This document shows, piece by piece, positions 28,410 to 37,740 of a DNA stretch of 45,137 bases (position 1 is its first letter; each line of letters opens with the position of its first letter). The stretch lies in the NCBI GenBank assembly GCA_947584805.1, contig CANPWU010000001.1, forward strand, positions 1 through 45,137, in the 5' to 3' direction. A model generated the notes under the pieces. It searched no databases. It was not told the origin of the DNA and worked only from the letters and a program-made list of their open reading frames with translations. The translations under genes were made by a program, and so were the position numbers. Origin of the DNA: an uncultured Clostridia bacterium. Its GTDB lineage: Bacteria; Bacillota; Clostridia; TANB77; CAG-508.

Positions 28410-29387
28410 ATGCATAATATGAATTTAAATGTTCAAGTAGAGACTAAAGAAGAAAAAGAAATAGAGACATATTTAACATTATTACATAATAGTTCAGAAG
28501 TTAAAGCTTTTATGAATGAAATGAAAAATTATGCAAAAGAGCAGAATGTATTTAAGTACAGAGCAAGAATTAAGGATGTTAAATCAGCCATAAGAACATA
28601 TAGAATTAATCACAAACCCTTATCAGAAGTGTCGGATTATATGGGACTAACATTTATGGTGGATACAGAAGAAAAGATAAAGCCTATAGTAGATTATTTA
28701 CATAAAAGACTATCTAATGTAAACGATATTGACCTCGTAGCAGAGGATATGGCATATTCTCCCTTAATATGGATTAAATGGTTACCACCACTAACATATA
28801 ACTTATTTGCAAAGGAAGAATTAATTTTAGGCGAAAAACCTGTACCAATAGAAATAAGAATATGTTCAAAAGAAGGCTTTGTATCAGAGCAAGCTGCATA
28901 TTATTCGTTACACAAAAATGATTATACTGGATTAGAGCTTAAAGTAAAGCAAAATTTAAAGGATATTGCTCAACATCTAACATATAAATTAGCAATGATA
29001 GGAAATAGAGATTTATCTCAAGATGAGATGAACATAGAAATGAGAAAATTGCATCAAATATTAAATTCACAAAGAGTATTTTTATTATCAAACTGGAATT
29101 TAATAGAAGAGGCAATTATAGACTGTGGAATGCTTATTTATAAAATTCAAAATGATAAATTAGTTTCAGATGATGAAATAAATTCATCTAAGGAAGATAT
29201 GCTAAAAATCGAAGATGAGATAAAAAAAGTATTTTGGGATAATTTCGAGAAAGTACCAAAAGAAAACTACTTTGAAATGACACCAGATGGTAAATATAAA
29301 GCAGATTTAGGGAAAGCATTTTTTAATGCATCTACATTTATGAAATCAATTTCTTATGAAGATATAAGAAAAAAAGCATTGAAATAA
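28410..29387 (+). CDS. RelA/SpoT-like nucleotidyltransferase-fold protein, probably divergent
   Basis: 325 aa from ATG 28410 (GGGAGG upstream). Residues about 45-100 (YRARIKDVKSAIRTYRINHK, VSDYMGLTFMVDTEEKIKPIVDYLHKRL) match the synthetase pattern of an R-x-K core, then a D-x-x-G-hydrophobic strand and a helix. A later IEIRICSKEGFVSEQAAYYSLHK resembles the E-x-Q-I-R-T...Y segment. The family stretch KDYI..PK.NGY.SLH is replaced by YSPLIWIKWLPPLTYN, so (p)ppGpp synthesis is doubtful. It could be a related alarmone enzyme or an inactive binder. Third gene of the operon with the Nudix hydrolase. Confidence 0.5.
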   Translation: MHNMNLNVQVETKEEKEIETYLTLLHNSSEVKAFMNEMKNYAKEQNVFKYRARIKDVKSAIRTYRINHKPLSEVSDYMGLTFMVDTEEKIKPIVDYLHKRLSNVNDIDLVAEDMAYSPLIWIKWLPPLTYNLFAKEELILGEKPVPIEIRICSKEGFVSEQAAYYSLHKNDYTGLELKVKQNLKDIAQHLTYKLAMIGNRDLSQDEMNIEMRKLHQILNSQRVFLLSNWNLIEEAIIDCGMLIYKIQNDKLVSDDEINSSKEDMLKIEDEIKKVFWDNFEKVPKENYFEMTPDGKYKADLGKAFFNASTFMKSISYEDIRKKALK

Positions 29388-29455
29388 ATTTATTTCCCTT
29401 AAGTTCTAAAACTTTTCAAAAAACATAAGCTAATAAGTATAGGGAGGAAAAATAT

Positions 29456-30609
29456 ATGACAAAGATTAGATACTTTGATCATGCAGCAACAACTTATGTT
29501 AAAGATGAAGTTTTAAGAGAGATGATTCCATATTTTGGTCTTGATTTTGGTAATCCATCTTCTTTGTATAGTATAGGAAGAAGGGCAAGAAGGGGAATAG
29601 AGCATGCAAGAGAACAAGTAGCTTTTGCTATCGGAGCAAGCCCTAGAGAAATATATTTTACAGGATGTGGAAGTGAAAGTGATAATTTAGCGATAAAAGG
29701 GATTGCTTATGCAAATAGGAATAAAGGCAATCATATAATAACATCTAAAATAGAGCATCATGCTGTGCTTAATTCTTGCAAAACTCTTGAAAAAGAAGGA
29801 TTTAGAGTTACATATTTAAATGTAGAAGCCTCAGGAAAAATTAGTTTAGAAGAATTAGAAAATGCTATAACACAAGATACAATACTTATTACTATCATGA
29901 CAGCAAATAATGAAATTGGAACAATTCAACCTATAAGCAAAATTTCACAAATTGCCAAAAAACATAATGTGTATTTTCATACAGATTCAGTTCAAGGAAT
30001 TGGAAATTTAAGAATTAATGTAAAAGAACAAGGAATAGATGCTTTGTCACTTTCTGGGCATAAATTTTATGGACCAAAAGGTGTAGGAGCTTTATATATA
30101 AAATCTCGGAATAGAATTTGATAGGTTATTAGACGGCGGACATCAAGAAAAAAATAAAAGGGCAGGAACAGAAAATACGGCTGAAATTGTAGGACTTCGG
30201 CTATGCAATTGAAATAGCATATAAAAATATAGATTTATATAATAAAAAATTATTAGATTTAAGAGAATACTATATTTCAGAAGTTTCAAAGAGAATAAGT
30301 GATATAAGAATAAACGGAGATATGAAAGATAGACTTTCTGGAAATTCTAATATTTCATTTAAAGGAGTAGATGGAGAAAATTTACTTTTAAAATTAGATA
30401 GTATTCGGAATATGTGCATCAAGTCGGCTCTGCTTGTAATTCAGGAGAACCAGAACCATCACATGTGCTAGTCGCAATTCGGAACGCCGGCGGATTATAT
30501 AAATGGAGCTTTAAGAGTGACATTTGGAGAAGAAAATACAATAGACGATGTAAAATTTTTGGTGGATAGCCTATGCACAATAGTTAAGGAAATTAGGCAT
30601 AAGTTTTAA
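29456..30609 (+). CDS. iscS: Cysteine desulfurase, IscS/NifS type (five CGGN +1 sites)
   Basis: 382 aa after five +1 shifts (Gly218, 248, 317, 323, 341). A PLP enzyme taking sulfur from cysteine for Fe-S clusters and tRNA thiolation. FDHAATTYV starts the protein; the PLP lysine is Lys203 (SLSGHKFYGPKG); the active-site cysteine is Cys326 (ASSGSACNSG), three residues after the fourth recoded glycine. Plain translation stops at 30121, giving 221 aa and no active-site loop. Most recoded gene in the window. Between the sites the reading is clean and family-like, so decay is unlikely. Confidence 0.93.
30107..30110 (+). other. CGGA +1 recoding site 1 in iscS (Gly218)
   Basis: CGG after TCT; the shift gives ALYIKSGIEFDRLLDGGHQE, the conserved hairpin before the HQE motif. 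Unshifted reading stops at 30119-30121. Confidence 0.93.
30198..30201 (+). other. CGGC +1 recoding site 2 in iscS (Gly248)
   Basis: CGG after CTT; the shift gives AEIVGLGYAIEIAYKNI. Unshifted reading stops at 30210-30212. Confidence 0.92.
30406..30409 (+). other. CGGA +1 recoding site 3 in iscS (Gly317)
   Basis: CGG after ATT; the shift gives LLLKLDSIGICASSGSAC. Unshifted reading runs 21 codons to a TAG ending at 30471. Confidence 0.92.
30425..30428 (+). other. CGGC +1 recoding site 4 in iscS (Gly323), next to the catalytic cysteine
   Basis: Nineteen bases after site 3. CGG after AGT; the shift gives SSGSACNSGEPEPSH, the active-site loop. Unshifted reading stops at 30437-30439. Confidence 0.94.
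30480..30483 (+). other. CGGA +1 recoding site 5 in iscS (Gly341)
   Basis: CGG after ATT; the shift gives HVLVAIGTPADYINGALRVTFG. Unshifted reading runs to a TAG ending at 30569. Confidence 0.9.
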
Positions 30610-30653
30610 CACATCGAGTATCATGACTAAGTGGTCAGAAAACAAAAAACAAA

Positions 30654-30682
30654 TTGACAGATTACTCTTAATGTGATAATCT
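30654..30682 (+). promoter_or_regulatory. Predicted promoter of fadD
   Basis: TTGACA (30654-30659), a 17-base spacer and TAATCT (30677-30682). The -10 box is covered by the palindrome at 30677-30701. Confidence 0.7.
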
Positions 30683-30701
30683 AGTATTGAAAACTAGATT
30701 A
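30677..30701. promoter_or_regulatory. Palindromic operator-like site over the fadD -10 box
   Basis: Perfect 9-bp inverted repeat TAATCTAGT-N7-ACTAGATTA covering the -10 region and start site. Position suggests a repressor operator for the acyl-CoA synthetase gene; the regulator is unknown. It could also form a 5' RNA hairpin. Confidence 0.55.
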
Positions 30702-30719
30702 ATAAGGAGACAAAAGTCA

Positions 30720-32440
30720 ATGAAAAAAGCAAAAATATATGATGTTAAAGAGTTTAAAACTATAAAAGAAATATTCGAATATTCTGGAAAGGAATTTGCT
30801 AAAAGAGATGCTTTTTTAGTAAAACATAAAGATGGAAAAGATGTAAATTATGAACATATAACCTTTGAAAGACTTCAAAAGGAAGTAAATGCATTAGGAA
30901 CAGCTATGATAGATAGAGGATATAAAGGCAAAAAGATAGCAATAATCGGTAAAAATAGGTATGAATGGGTACTTACTTTTGGTGCTACATTAAGCGGAGT
31001 TCGGAATAGCTGTACCACTTGATAAAGGACTTCCAGAAGAAGAAATAGAAATGTCTTTAGAAAAGTCTAAAGCGGACATTATATTCTGTGAGGCAACATA
31101 TGTTGATATAATAAGAAACATTATGTCTAGAGGAAAAACGACTTTGCAAGAAATTATTTGCATGGATAGCATTGATGGAATGACTGATATGGTTGAACTT
31201 ATAAAAAGAGGAGAAGAACTTATTGATTCAGGAGATAAAAGATTTATAAATAGTGAAATAAATTTAGATGATGTTGCATCAATAGTATTTACTTCAGGAA
31301 CAACAGCATTATCAAAGGCTGTAATGCTTACTCAGAAAAACATAATAAGCAACATAAATGATATGAACAAAGTTGAAAGAATGTATGAAACAGACACAAA
31401 CATTGCATTTTTACCATTTCATCATACATTTGGCTCTACTGCAATACTTCTATTTTTATCAAAGGGTACAAGAAATGTATTTTGTGATGGATTAAGACAC
31501 GTACAAGAAAACTTAAGAGAATATAAAGTAACTGTATTTGTTTGTGTTCCACTTTTACTTGAGTCAATGTATAAAAAGATAGAAGCGGGAATTGAGAAAA
31601 AAGGAAAAACAAAACTAATAAAATTTGCAAAGGGTCTTAGCAACTTTTTGTTAAAATTTGGAATTGATATAAGAAGAAAATTATTTAAAGAAATATTAGA
31701 TGAACTTGGCGGAGAGTTGAGATTTATTGTGTGTGGAGCATCTCCACTTGATAAAAAAGTAGCAAAGGCATTTAATGAATTTGGAATACTTACAATTCAA
31801 GGTTATGGATTAACAGAAGCATCACCAGTACTTGCAGCAGAAAGTATAAAAGTTATTAAGTACGGATCAATTCGGCTTACCTATGCCTAGCGTACAAATA
31901 GAAATATTTGAACCAAACGAAGAAGGAATAGGAGAGATTATTGCAAAAGGTCCAAATATAATGAAAGGTTATTATGATGACGAAGAGGCAACTAAAGAAT
32001 GCTTAGTAGATGGATGGTACCATACAGGAGATTTGGGTTATAAAGACAAAGATGGAATAATATTTATTACTGGAAGAAAGAAGAATGTAATAGTTTTAAA
32101 GAACGGAAAGAATGTTTATCCAGAAGAGATAGAAGTTTTAGTAAATAATTTACCATATGTAGCTGAAAGCATGGTATATGGAGAAGAAAAAGGCGATGAC
32201 CTTATGGTTTCTGTAAAAATTGTATATGATAAAGAATATGTTAAAGAAAAATATCCTAACATGCCAGAAGAAGAATTTAGAAATATCGTTTGGCAAGATA
32301 TAAAGCAGATAAACACGAAACTTCCAAAATATAAATATATGAAAAAATTAGTTTTAACAGATGAACCTATGATAAAAACAACAACTCAAAAGGTTAAGAG
32401 AAATGTTGAACTAAATAAAATGAGAAGTGAGCAAAAATAG
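30720..32440 (+). CDS. fadD: Long-chain-fatty-acid-CoA ligase, AMP-forming (two CGGN +1 sites)
   Basis: 572 aa after two shifts (Gly95, Gly385). Adenylate-forming enzyme activating fatty acids with ATP and CoA. P-loop TSGTTALSK at about 191, the GYGLTEASPV motif, and the C-terminal hinge YHTGDLGYKDKDGIIFITGRKKNVIVLKNGKNV. ATG 30720 follows AAGGAG; an in-frame ATG at 30687 overlaps the promoter palindrome and is rejected. The gene symbol reflects the family; substrate chain length is unproven. Unshifted reading stops at 31022. Confidence 0.9.
31002..31005 (+). other. CGGA +1 recoding site 1 in fadD (Gly95)
   Basis: CGG after GTT; the shift gives ATLSGVGIAVPLDKGLPEEE, the conserved VPLDK region. 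Unshifted reading stops at 31020-31022. Confidence 0.93.
31873..31876 (+). other. CGGC +1 recoding site 2 in fadD (Gly385)
   Basis: CGG after ATT; the shift gives YGSIGLPMPSVQIEIFEP, the conserved G-x-P turn. Unshifted reading stops at 31888-31890. Confidence 0.93.
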
Positions 32441-32507
32441 TTAAATTCTAATTAAAATGATTTAAACAATATATCTAAATTTATAAGATTTAAGTAAAAA
32501 TTAACAA

Positions 32508-32541
32508 AAACTCCAGTGATTTCTCACTGGAGTTTTTGCTT
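32508..32541. terminator. Bidirectional terminator between fadD and the reverse-strand gene
   Basis: Perfect stem AAAAACTCCAGTGA / TCACTGGAGTTTTT. A-run on one side and T-run on the other fit termination from both directions. Confidence 0.85.
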
Positions 32542-32578
32542 TGGTTTTTTATCCATTAGTCCGAGATGCTCTTAAAGG

Positions 32579-32851
32579 TTAGGCAGCGTTCTGCTCGTTG
32601 AAGATCTGAATCCACTCCAAGAAGAGTTCACGCATTTTCTTCTCTCTAAAGGCGTTGATTGAACACTTCAAAGAAGTGGTAGACTCCAAAACTTTGTAGA
32701 GAGAAGAGTAGGATCTTTCAGACAGATAGTAGCCAACCATAGGTGAACCGGCATCAAGGGCATACAACAGTTTGTCCCAATTCGGGTGACCGTTTCCGAT
32801 CAAAAAAAACTGCTTTTTTACCCTCTGTTTGAATTCTTCAGGATAAACCAT
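32579..32851 (-). CDS. Hypothetical protein, compositionally foreign
   Basis: 90 aa on the reverse strand; AGGAGG lies 6-8 bases before the ATG, and a good reverse promoter lies upstream. Visibly more GC-rich than the rest of the window, with codons such as CTG, ATC, GGC, CAG and GCC that neighbours avoid, so recent transfer is likely. Soluble, mixed alpha-helical sequence (NWDKLLYALDAGSPMVGYYLSE, INAFREKKMRELFLEWIQIF). No family recognised. It has no in-frame CGG. Confidence 0.65.
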   Translation of the reverse strand: MVYPEEFKQRVKKQFFLIGNGHPNWDKLLYALDAGSPMVGYYLSERSYSSLYKVLESTTSLKCSINAFREKKMRELFLEWIQIFNEQNAA

Positions 32852-32935
32852 AGTTTTCCTCCTATAAAAAATTATTTTTTTCTATGCAGCCATCCTCTAG
32901 CTGAAAAAAATAGGAAACTACATTTGTATAATATA

Positions 32936-32964
32936 ATTATACCATATTTTACAGAAAGCTACAA
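32936..32964 (-). promoter_or_regulatory. Predicted reverse-strand promoter for the 90-aa gene
   Basis: On the reverse strand TTGTAG (32964-32959), a 17-base spacer and TATAAT (32941-32936), about 85 bases before the ATG. Confidence 0.55.
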
Positions 32965-33079
32965 TATTAATACTATTAAATTGTAAATTTTTTGTGAACA
33001 AACCTATAAAAATATCTTATAAATCAATACTTTTAGCAAAACTAAATGAAAAAATATCCTTATTTATCAAAAAAAACTA

Positions 33080-33108
33080 TTGCAAATATTAAAAAAAATT
33101 GTTATGAT
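33080..33108 (+). promoter_or_regulatory. Predicted promoter of ftsEX
   Basis: TTGCAA (33080-33085), a 17-base spacer and TATGAT (33103-33108), about 37 bases before ftsE. Confidence 0.55.
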
Positions 33109-33145
33109 ATATAAGAGAAATTGTATAGGAGAATGATTAGTCAAA

Positions 33146-33833
33146 ATGATAGAATTTAGAAACGTATCTAAGAAATATTCTACAGGTACTGAAGCAGTTA
33201 ATAACGCAAATTTTATAATTGAAAAAGGTGAATTTGCATTTTTAGTAGGAAGTTCAGGCTCAGGAAAATCTACTTTAATAAAACTTATATTGAAAGAAGA
33301 GGAACCTACTTCAGGAAATATAATAATAAATGGTAAGGATACTACATTTTTAAAGAAAAGTAGAGTCCCATATTTAAGAAGAAGTATGGGAATAGTTTTC
33401 CAAGACTTTAGACTTCTTCCAGATAAAACAGTATATGATAATGTTGCTTATGCAATGTACATAGTTAGAGCAACGCAAAGACATATTAGAAGACAAGTTC
33501 CAATGGTACTTTCACTTGTTGGACTAAGTGGAAAAGCTAAAATGTATCCAAATGAATTATCTCGGAGGAGAACAACAAAGAGTGGCTTTAGCACGTGCTT
33601 TAGTTAATAATCCATCAATGCTAATTGCAGATGAGCCAACAGGAAACCTAGATCCAGATACAGCTTGGGAAATTATGAATTTATTAAATGAGATAAATAT
33701 GAGAGGGACTACTGTAATTGTTGCAACACATGCAAAGGATATAGTTGATAAAATGAAAAAAAGAGTTATACAAATAGAAAAAGGCAATATTATAAGAGAT
33801 GATAAAAAGGGTGGTTATAACAGTGAGATATAA
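33146..33833 (+). CDS. ftsE: Cell-division ABC ATPase FtsE (one CGGN +1 site)
   Basis: 228 aa after one shift (Gly140), the standard FtsE length. Walker [10 protein letters not shown] (35-43), Q-loop [20 protein letters not shown] signature [15 protein letters not shown] formed only after the shift, Walker [13 protein letters not shown]. Powers FtsX to activate a peptidoglycan hydrolase. Unshifted reading stops at 33607 and loses the signature, Walker B and the switch His. The stop overlaps the start of ftsX. Confidence 0.95.
33563..33566 (+). other. CGGA +1 recoding site in ftsE (Gly140, ABC signature)
   Basis: CGG after TCT; the shift gives [17 protein letters not shown]. This is the clearest single case, because the signature LSGGE is near-invariant. 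Unshifted reading stops at 33605-33607. Confidence 0.96.
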
Positions 33834-34719
33834 TATTTTTAGTTATTTAGTAGGAGAAGGTTTTAGAAATGTATTAAAAAATAAAAAATCTACAAGTGCT
33901 GCTTTAACAATAATGTGTATGGCAATGTTTGTATTCGGAATTTTCTTTATACTAGGAGAAAATATAAATTATGTTATGGAACAAGTAGAATCAGCACAAG
34001 GTATGCAAGTGTTTCTATATAAAGATACTACTGATACTGAGATAGAAGAAGTAAAAAGTAAGATCAGAGAGATAGAGGGAGTAAATACAATAGAATTTGT
34101 ATCAAATATAGATGCTTTAAATGAAACAAAAGAAAATTTAGGCGAGTATGCAGAAGTTTATACAGATGGGCTTGAAGATTATTTTCAAGATTCTTTTATA
34201 GTAACATTAACAGATTTGGAACTAAATGAGCAAGTATATGGGCAAATAAAAGATATTGAACATGTTGAAGATATAACAAGTGCAAATGAAACAATAGCAA
34301 AGCTTGTTAATTTAACAAACGGCATAAGAATAGCGACATTTGTAATCTTAGTAATTTTAGTAATAATATCAATATTTATAATAACAAATACTATAAAACT
34401 TACAGTACATGCAAGAAGAAAAGAAATTTCAATTATGAAATATGTAGGTGCAACAAATAGCTTTATTAGATGGCCATTTATAGTTGAAGGTATCATAATA
34501 GGAGTAGTATCTTCTATAATTACAGTATTTATAGTAGGACTTGTTTATAACCTTGTTGCAAATGGAATATTACAATCAGATGTATTTAAAGCAATGGACT
34601 TAAAATTATATACATTTGCAGATATGTTCCAATTATTAATTATAACATATATTGTACTTGGTGCAGGAATAGGAATTTGTGGAAGCTCAATTTCTATGAG
34701 AAAGTACTTAGAAGTATAA
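33823..34719 (+). CDS. ftsX: Cell-division membrane protein FtsX
   Basis: 298 aa from GTG 33823 ([23 protein letters not shown]), overlapping the ftsE stop; AGGGTGG lies upstream. Topology as in FtsX: one N-terminal helix (about 28-50), a large extracellular loop (about 55-165), then three helices (about 175-195, 225-250, 265-290). Works with FtsE and probably with the M23 hydrolase encoded next. Confidence 0.94.
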   Translation: MRYNIFSYLVGEGFRNVLKNKKSTSAALTIMCMAMFVFGIFFILGENINYVMEQVESAQGMQVFLYKDTTDTEIEEVKSKIREIEGVNTIEFVSNIDALNETKENLGEYAEVYTDGLEDYFQDSFIVTLTDLELNEQVYGQIKDIEHVEDITSANETIAKLVNLTNGIRIATFVILVILVIISIFIITNTIKLTVHARRKEISIMKYVGATNSFIRWPFIVEGIIIGVVSSIITVFIVGLVYNLVANGILQSDVFKAMDLKLYTFADMFQLLIITYIVLGAGIGICGSSISMRKYLEV

Positions 34720-34732
34720 AGGAGGATTACCT

Positions 34733-35917
34733 ATGACAAAGAAAATAGTAGCAATACTTTTGATCTTAATATGTGTTCCAATTATGACACTTGCTACATC
34801 TAGTTCTGAATTAGAAAATAGGCGTAACGAATTACAAAACAGTATAAACGAAGCAGAAAACAGACATAATGAGGTACAAACGAACATTAATACTACAAAA
34901 ACTGAACTAGAGAGTCTTAATGAGCAGATTGGAAAAAAACAATATGAGGTTGACCAAATAACTATTGAACTTGAAACACTTACAGCTGAGGTAGAAAAAT
35001 TAACAGGAGAATTAAATGTAGCACAAGAAAAATATGATCATCAATATGATATGTTATGCAAAAGAATTGTGGCACAATATAAGAGAGGAAAAGTATCATA
35101 TTTAGATGTACTTCTTGGTTCAAATAGTTTATCTGATTTTATATCAAATTACTATATTGTTAGAAAGATTGCAGAATATGATACAGAGTTATTGGAAGAT
35201 ATAGAAGAACAAAGACAATATATTGAAAGTGCAAAGATAGAAGTAGAAGGTAAACAATCACAAGTACAAGAAAAACAGGCACAACTTAAACTAGAACAAA
35301 CTATATTGACAAATACAAAGATAAATAAAGATAAATTATTATCTCAATTAACTGACGAAGAAAGAGAATTACAAAATATAATAGATACAGCAAACGAACA
35401 ACTAAGACAAACAGAGGAAGAATTAAGAAAATTAGCTGCACAACATGGAAATGGAGGTAACTATTCAGGAGGAGAACTTGAATGGCCTTGCCCAGGATAT
35501 ACTAGAATTTCATCTTATTTTGGGTATAGAGGATCTGCTGCAACTGGAGGAGTTGGAACAGCTAACCATAATGGCTATGATTTAGCAGCTCCACATTATA
35601 CTGATGTAATTTCTGCTGAAAGTGGAACAGTTATAAAAGTTGTAAATGCCTGCTCTCATGATTATCCCAAAAATGCTAAAACGAAATGTAATTGCGGTGG
35701 AGGATATGGAAATTATCTTATGATTGACCATGGTGGACAACTAGTTACGTTATATGGACACTTAGCAAAAATAAATGTTAGTGTAGGAGAAAAGGTCTAC
35801 AGAGGACAAAAAATTGGTGAAGTTGGATCTTGTGGCTGGTCTACAGGTTACCACTTACATTTCAGTGTAATTGCAAATGGCAAATATGTTAATCCAGGAA
35901 ATTATTTTAACAGATAA
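34733..35917 (+). CDS. Coiled-coil M23 peptidase, FtsEX-partner type
   Basis: 394 aa. A signal peptide (about 1-22, KIVAILLILICVPIMTLATS), long coiled coils (about 25-115 and 150-240), and a C-terminal LytM/M23 zinc peptidase. Metal-site motifs His279-x3-Asp283 (NHNGYD) and His374-x-His376 (YHLHF) look intact. An extra Cys-rich insertion (ACSHDYPKNAKTKCNCGG) lies inside the M23 fold. By analogy with EnvC and PcsB/CwlO it would be exported and controlled by FtsEX. Spaced 13 bases after ftsX with AAAGGAGG. Confidence 0.92.
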   Translation: MTKKIVAILLILICVPIMTLATSSSELENRRNELQNSINEAENRHNEVQTNINTTKTELESLNEQIGKKQYEVDQITIELETLTAEVEKLTGELNVAQEKYDHQYDMLCKRIVAQYKRGKVSYLDVLLGSNSLSDFISNYYIVRKIAEYDTELLEDIEEQRQYIESAKIEVEGKQSQVQEKQAQLKLEQTILTNTKINKDKLLSQLTDEERELQNIIDTANEQLRQTEEELRKLAAQHGNGGNYSGGELEWPCPGYTRISSYFGYRGSAATGGVGTANHNGYDLAAPHYTDVISAESGTVIKVVNACSHDYPKNAKTKCNCGGGYGNYLMIDHGGQLVTLYGHLAKINVSVGEKVYRGQKIGEVGSCGWSTGYHLHFSVIANGKYVNPGNYFNR

Positions 35918-35924
35918 ATATAAT

Positions 35925-35959
35925 AAATTCACTTAAAGGCCAAACCTTTAAGTGAATTT
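35925..35959 (+). terminator. Stem-loop terminator or attenuator after the M23 gene
   Basis: Perfect 15-bp stem AAATTCACTTAAAGG / CCTTTAAGTGAATTT with a short loop. The T-run is weak, so partial read-through into ctp is possible. Confidence 0.65.
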
Positions 35960-36018
35960 AAAATATTGTAATTATATTTATTTTTTTTAATACAATATAA
36001 AGAAGGGTGAGATATCAT

Positions 36019-37206
36019 ATGAAAGAAGAAAGTAAATGGCAAAAAATATATAGAGTTATTATGCTTATAATTGTAATTGCATTGATTACATTTGTAATAA
36101 CAAGTATTTTATCAACAAGAGGTGTATTAAATTATAAATCTAATAATAATGTAACTCAAAAAATGGATGAACTCTTTGCAACGGTTGCAGAGCTTATCAA
36201 CGAAAAGTACATAGGTGAAGTTAATGAAGAAGATTTAATAGATGGAGCATTAAAAGGATTAGCTGAAGGTGTAGGAGATGAGTATACTGCTTATTATACA
36301 AAGGAAGAACTTGAAGATTTCGAAACAGAAACTATTGGAAATTACATTGGAATAGGAGTATATTTACAGGCAATACCAGATGAAGGAATTATACAAATTG
36401 TTGAGCCTATGGATGGATCTCCTGCTGAAGAAGCTGGAATAAAACCAGGAGATATTGTACTAAAGGTTGATGGCGTAGAATATAAGCCAGAAGAATTAGA
36501 GAAATTAACAAATCATGTAAAAGGTGAAGCAGATAGTATAGTTGTTTTAACTGTTCAAAGAGGGGAAAAAGTACTTGATATAAATGTTGAAAGAAGAGAA
36601 ATTCATATTAATTATGTAACAAGTGAAATTTTAGAAAATAATATTGGATATATCTACTTAGAAACGTTTGATCTTGGATGTGCAGATGATTTTAAAGAAG
36701 CATATGATGATCTTGCATCAAAAAATATAAAAGCGCTTATTGTCGATGTAAGGGATAATGGTGGAGGAATTGTAGATGAAGCACTAAAAATTGTGGATTT
36801 ATTCTGCGAAAAGGGAGAAACAACATTAATAAAGGTTGACAAAGACGGAAAAGAGACTGTTGTAAAATCAAAAACAGATGCTACAATAAAGATACCAGTT
36901 GTAGTTCTTGCAAATATAGGAAGTGCAAGTGCATCTGAGATTTTAGTTTCAGATTTAAAGGATAATGGAAAAGCAGATATTGTTGGAGAAAAGACTTTTG
37001 GAAAGGGAGTAATACAAGAACTTATATATTTACCAAATGGAGGAGCATTAAAAGTAACATCTTCAGAGTACTGTACACCTAAAAGAGAAAAAATAAATGG
37101 AAAAGGAATAATTCCAAATTATGAAATACAATTTGATTATAATAATCCAGAGGTAGATGAACAATTAAATAAAGCAATTGAAGTTATAAAACAAAAATTG
37201 AACTAA
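36019..37206 (+). CDS. C-terminal processing peptidase (S41, CtpA/CtpB-like)
   Basis: 395 aa from ATG 36019 (GAAGGG upstream; GTG 36007 is less likely). One N-terminal membrane helix (about 13-33), a PDZ domain with GSPAEEAGIKPGDIVLKVDG, then the S41 core with the catalytic-serine motif GSASASE (301-307) and lysine of TFGKG (about 329). An exported protease cutting protein C-termini. In Firmicutes it often sits beside ftsEX and the M23 gene, as here. Confidence 0.94.
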   Translation: MKEESKWQKIYRVIMLIIVIALITFVITSILSTRGVLNYKSNNNVTQKMDELFATVAELINEKYIGEVNEEDLIDGALKGLAEGVGDEYTAYYTKEELEDFETETIGNYIGIGVYLQAIPDEGIIQIVEPMDGSPAEEAGIKPGDIVLKVDGVEYKPEELEKLTNHVKGEADSIVVLTVQRGEKVLDINVERREIHINYVTSEILENNIGYIYLETFDLGCADDFKEAYDDLASKNIKALIVDVRDNGGGIVDEALKIVDLFCEKGETTLIKVDKDGKETVVKSKTDATIKIPVVVLANIGSASASEILVSDLKDNGKADIVGEKTFGKGVIQELIYLPNGGALKVTSSEYCTPKREKINGKGIIPNYEIQFDYNNPEVDEQLNKAIEVIKQKLN

Positions 37207-37394
37207 TTATAATTAAATATATAGAAAAAGAGAAAGTTCAAAAATATTAAAATTTAATGTAACTAATACTTAACTATTTTTCTTAAAGAGAACAAATAAC
37301 GATACACTAAATATAATTTTAATATTTTTGAACAATTTATTTTATCTATAAATCGACGAATTACAAAAAAAATTAAAAAATTTTAAAATAACTA

Positions 37395-37423
37395 TTGACA
37401 AATATCAATATTTTTAGTATACT
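37395..37423 (+). promoter_or_regulatory. Predicted promoter of the tRNA cluster
   Basis: TTGACA (37395-37400), a 17-base spacer and TATACT (37418-37423), about 20 bases before tRNA-Val. The rest of 37207-37394 is AT-rich with no supported feature. Confidence 0.75.
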
Positions 37424-37443
37424 AGAATTCGCCGAAGGAAAAT

Positions 37444-37519
37444 GGGCGTATAGCTCAGTTGGTAGAGCATCTGCCTTACAAGCAGGAGGTCATAGGTTCG
37501 AGTCCTATTGCGCCCACCA
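37444..37519 (+). tRNA. tRNA-Val (anticodon TAC)
   Basis: 76 bases with encoded CCA. Acceptor GGGCGTA pairs with TGCGCCC; anticodon arm CTGCC-TTACAAG-CAG with anticodon TAC; T-loop TTCGAGT. First of three closely spaced tRNAs. Confidence 0.97.
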
Positions 37520-37535
37520 TTTTTTTGTTTTATAT

Positions 37536-37612
37536 GGCCTGGTAGTTCAGTTGGTTAGAACGCTAGCCTGTCACGCTAGAGGTCGACGGTTCGAGCCCGT
37601 TCCAGGTCGCCA
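37536..37612 (+). tRNA. tRNA-Asp (anticodon GTC)
   Basis: 77 bases with encoded CCA. Acceptor GGCCTGG pairs with CCAGGTC; anticodon arm CTAGCCT-GTC-ACGCTAG; T-loop TTCGAGC. Normal 7-base anticodon loop. Confidence 0.96.
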
Positions 37613-37626
37613 TTTTTTTTATATAT

Positions 37627-37702
<76 letters not shown>

Positions 37703-37708
37703 ATATGA

Positions 37709-37740
37709 AGAGAGAATTAGTACATTCTCTCTTTTATTTT
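37709..37740 (+). terminator. Terminator after the tRNA cluster
   Basis: Perfect stem AGAGAGAAT / ATTCTCTCT with a 6-base loop and a T-rich tail. Confidence 0.85.
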
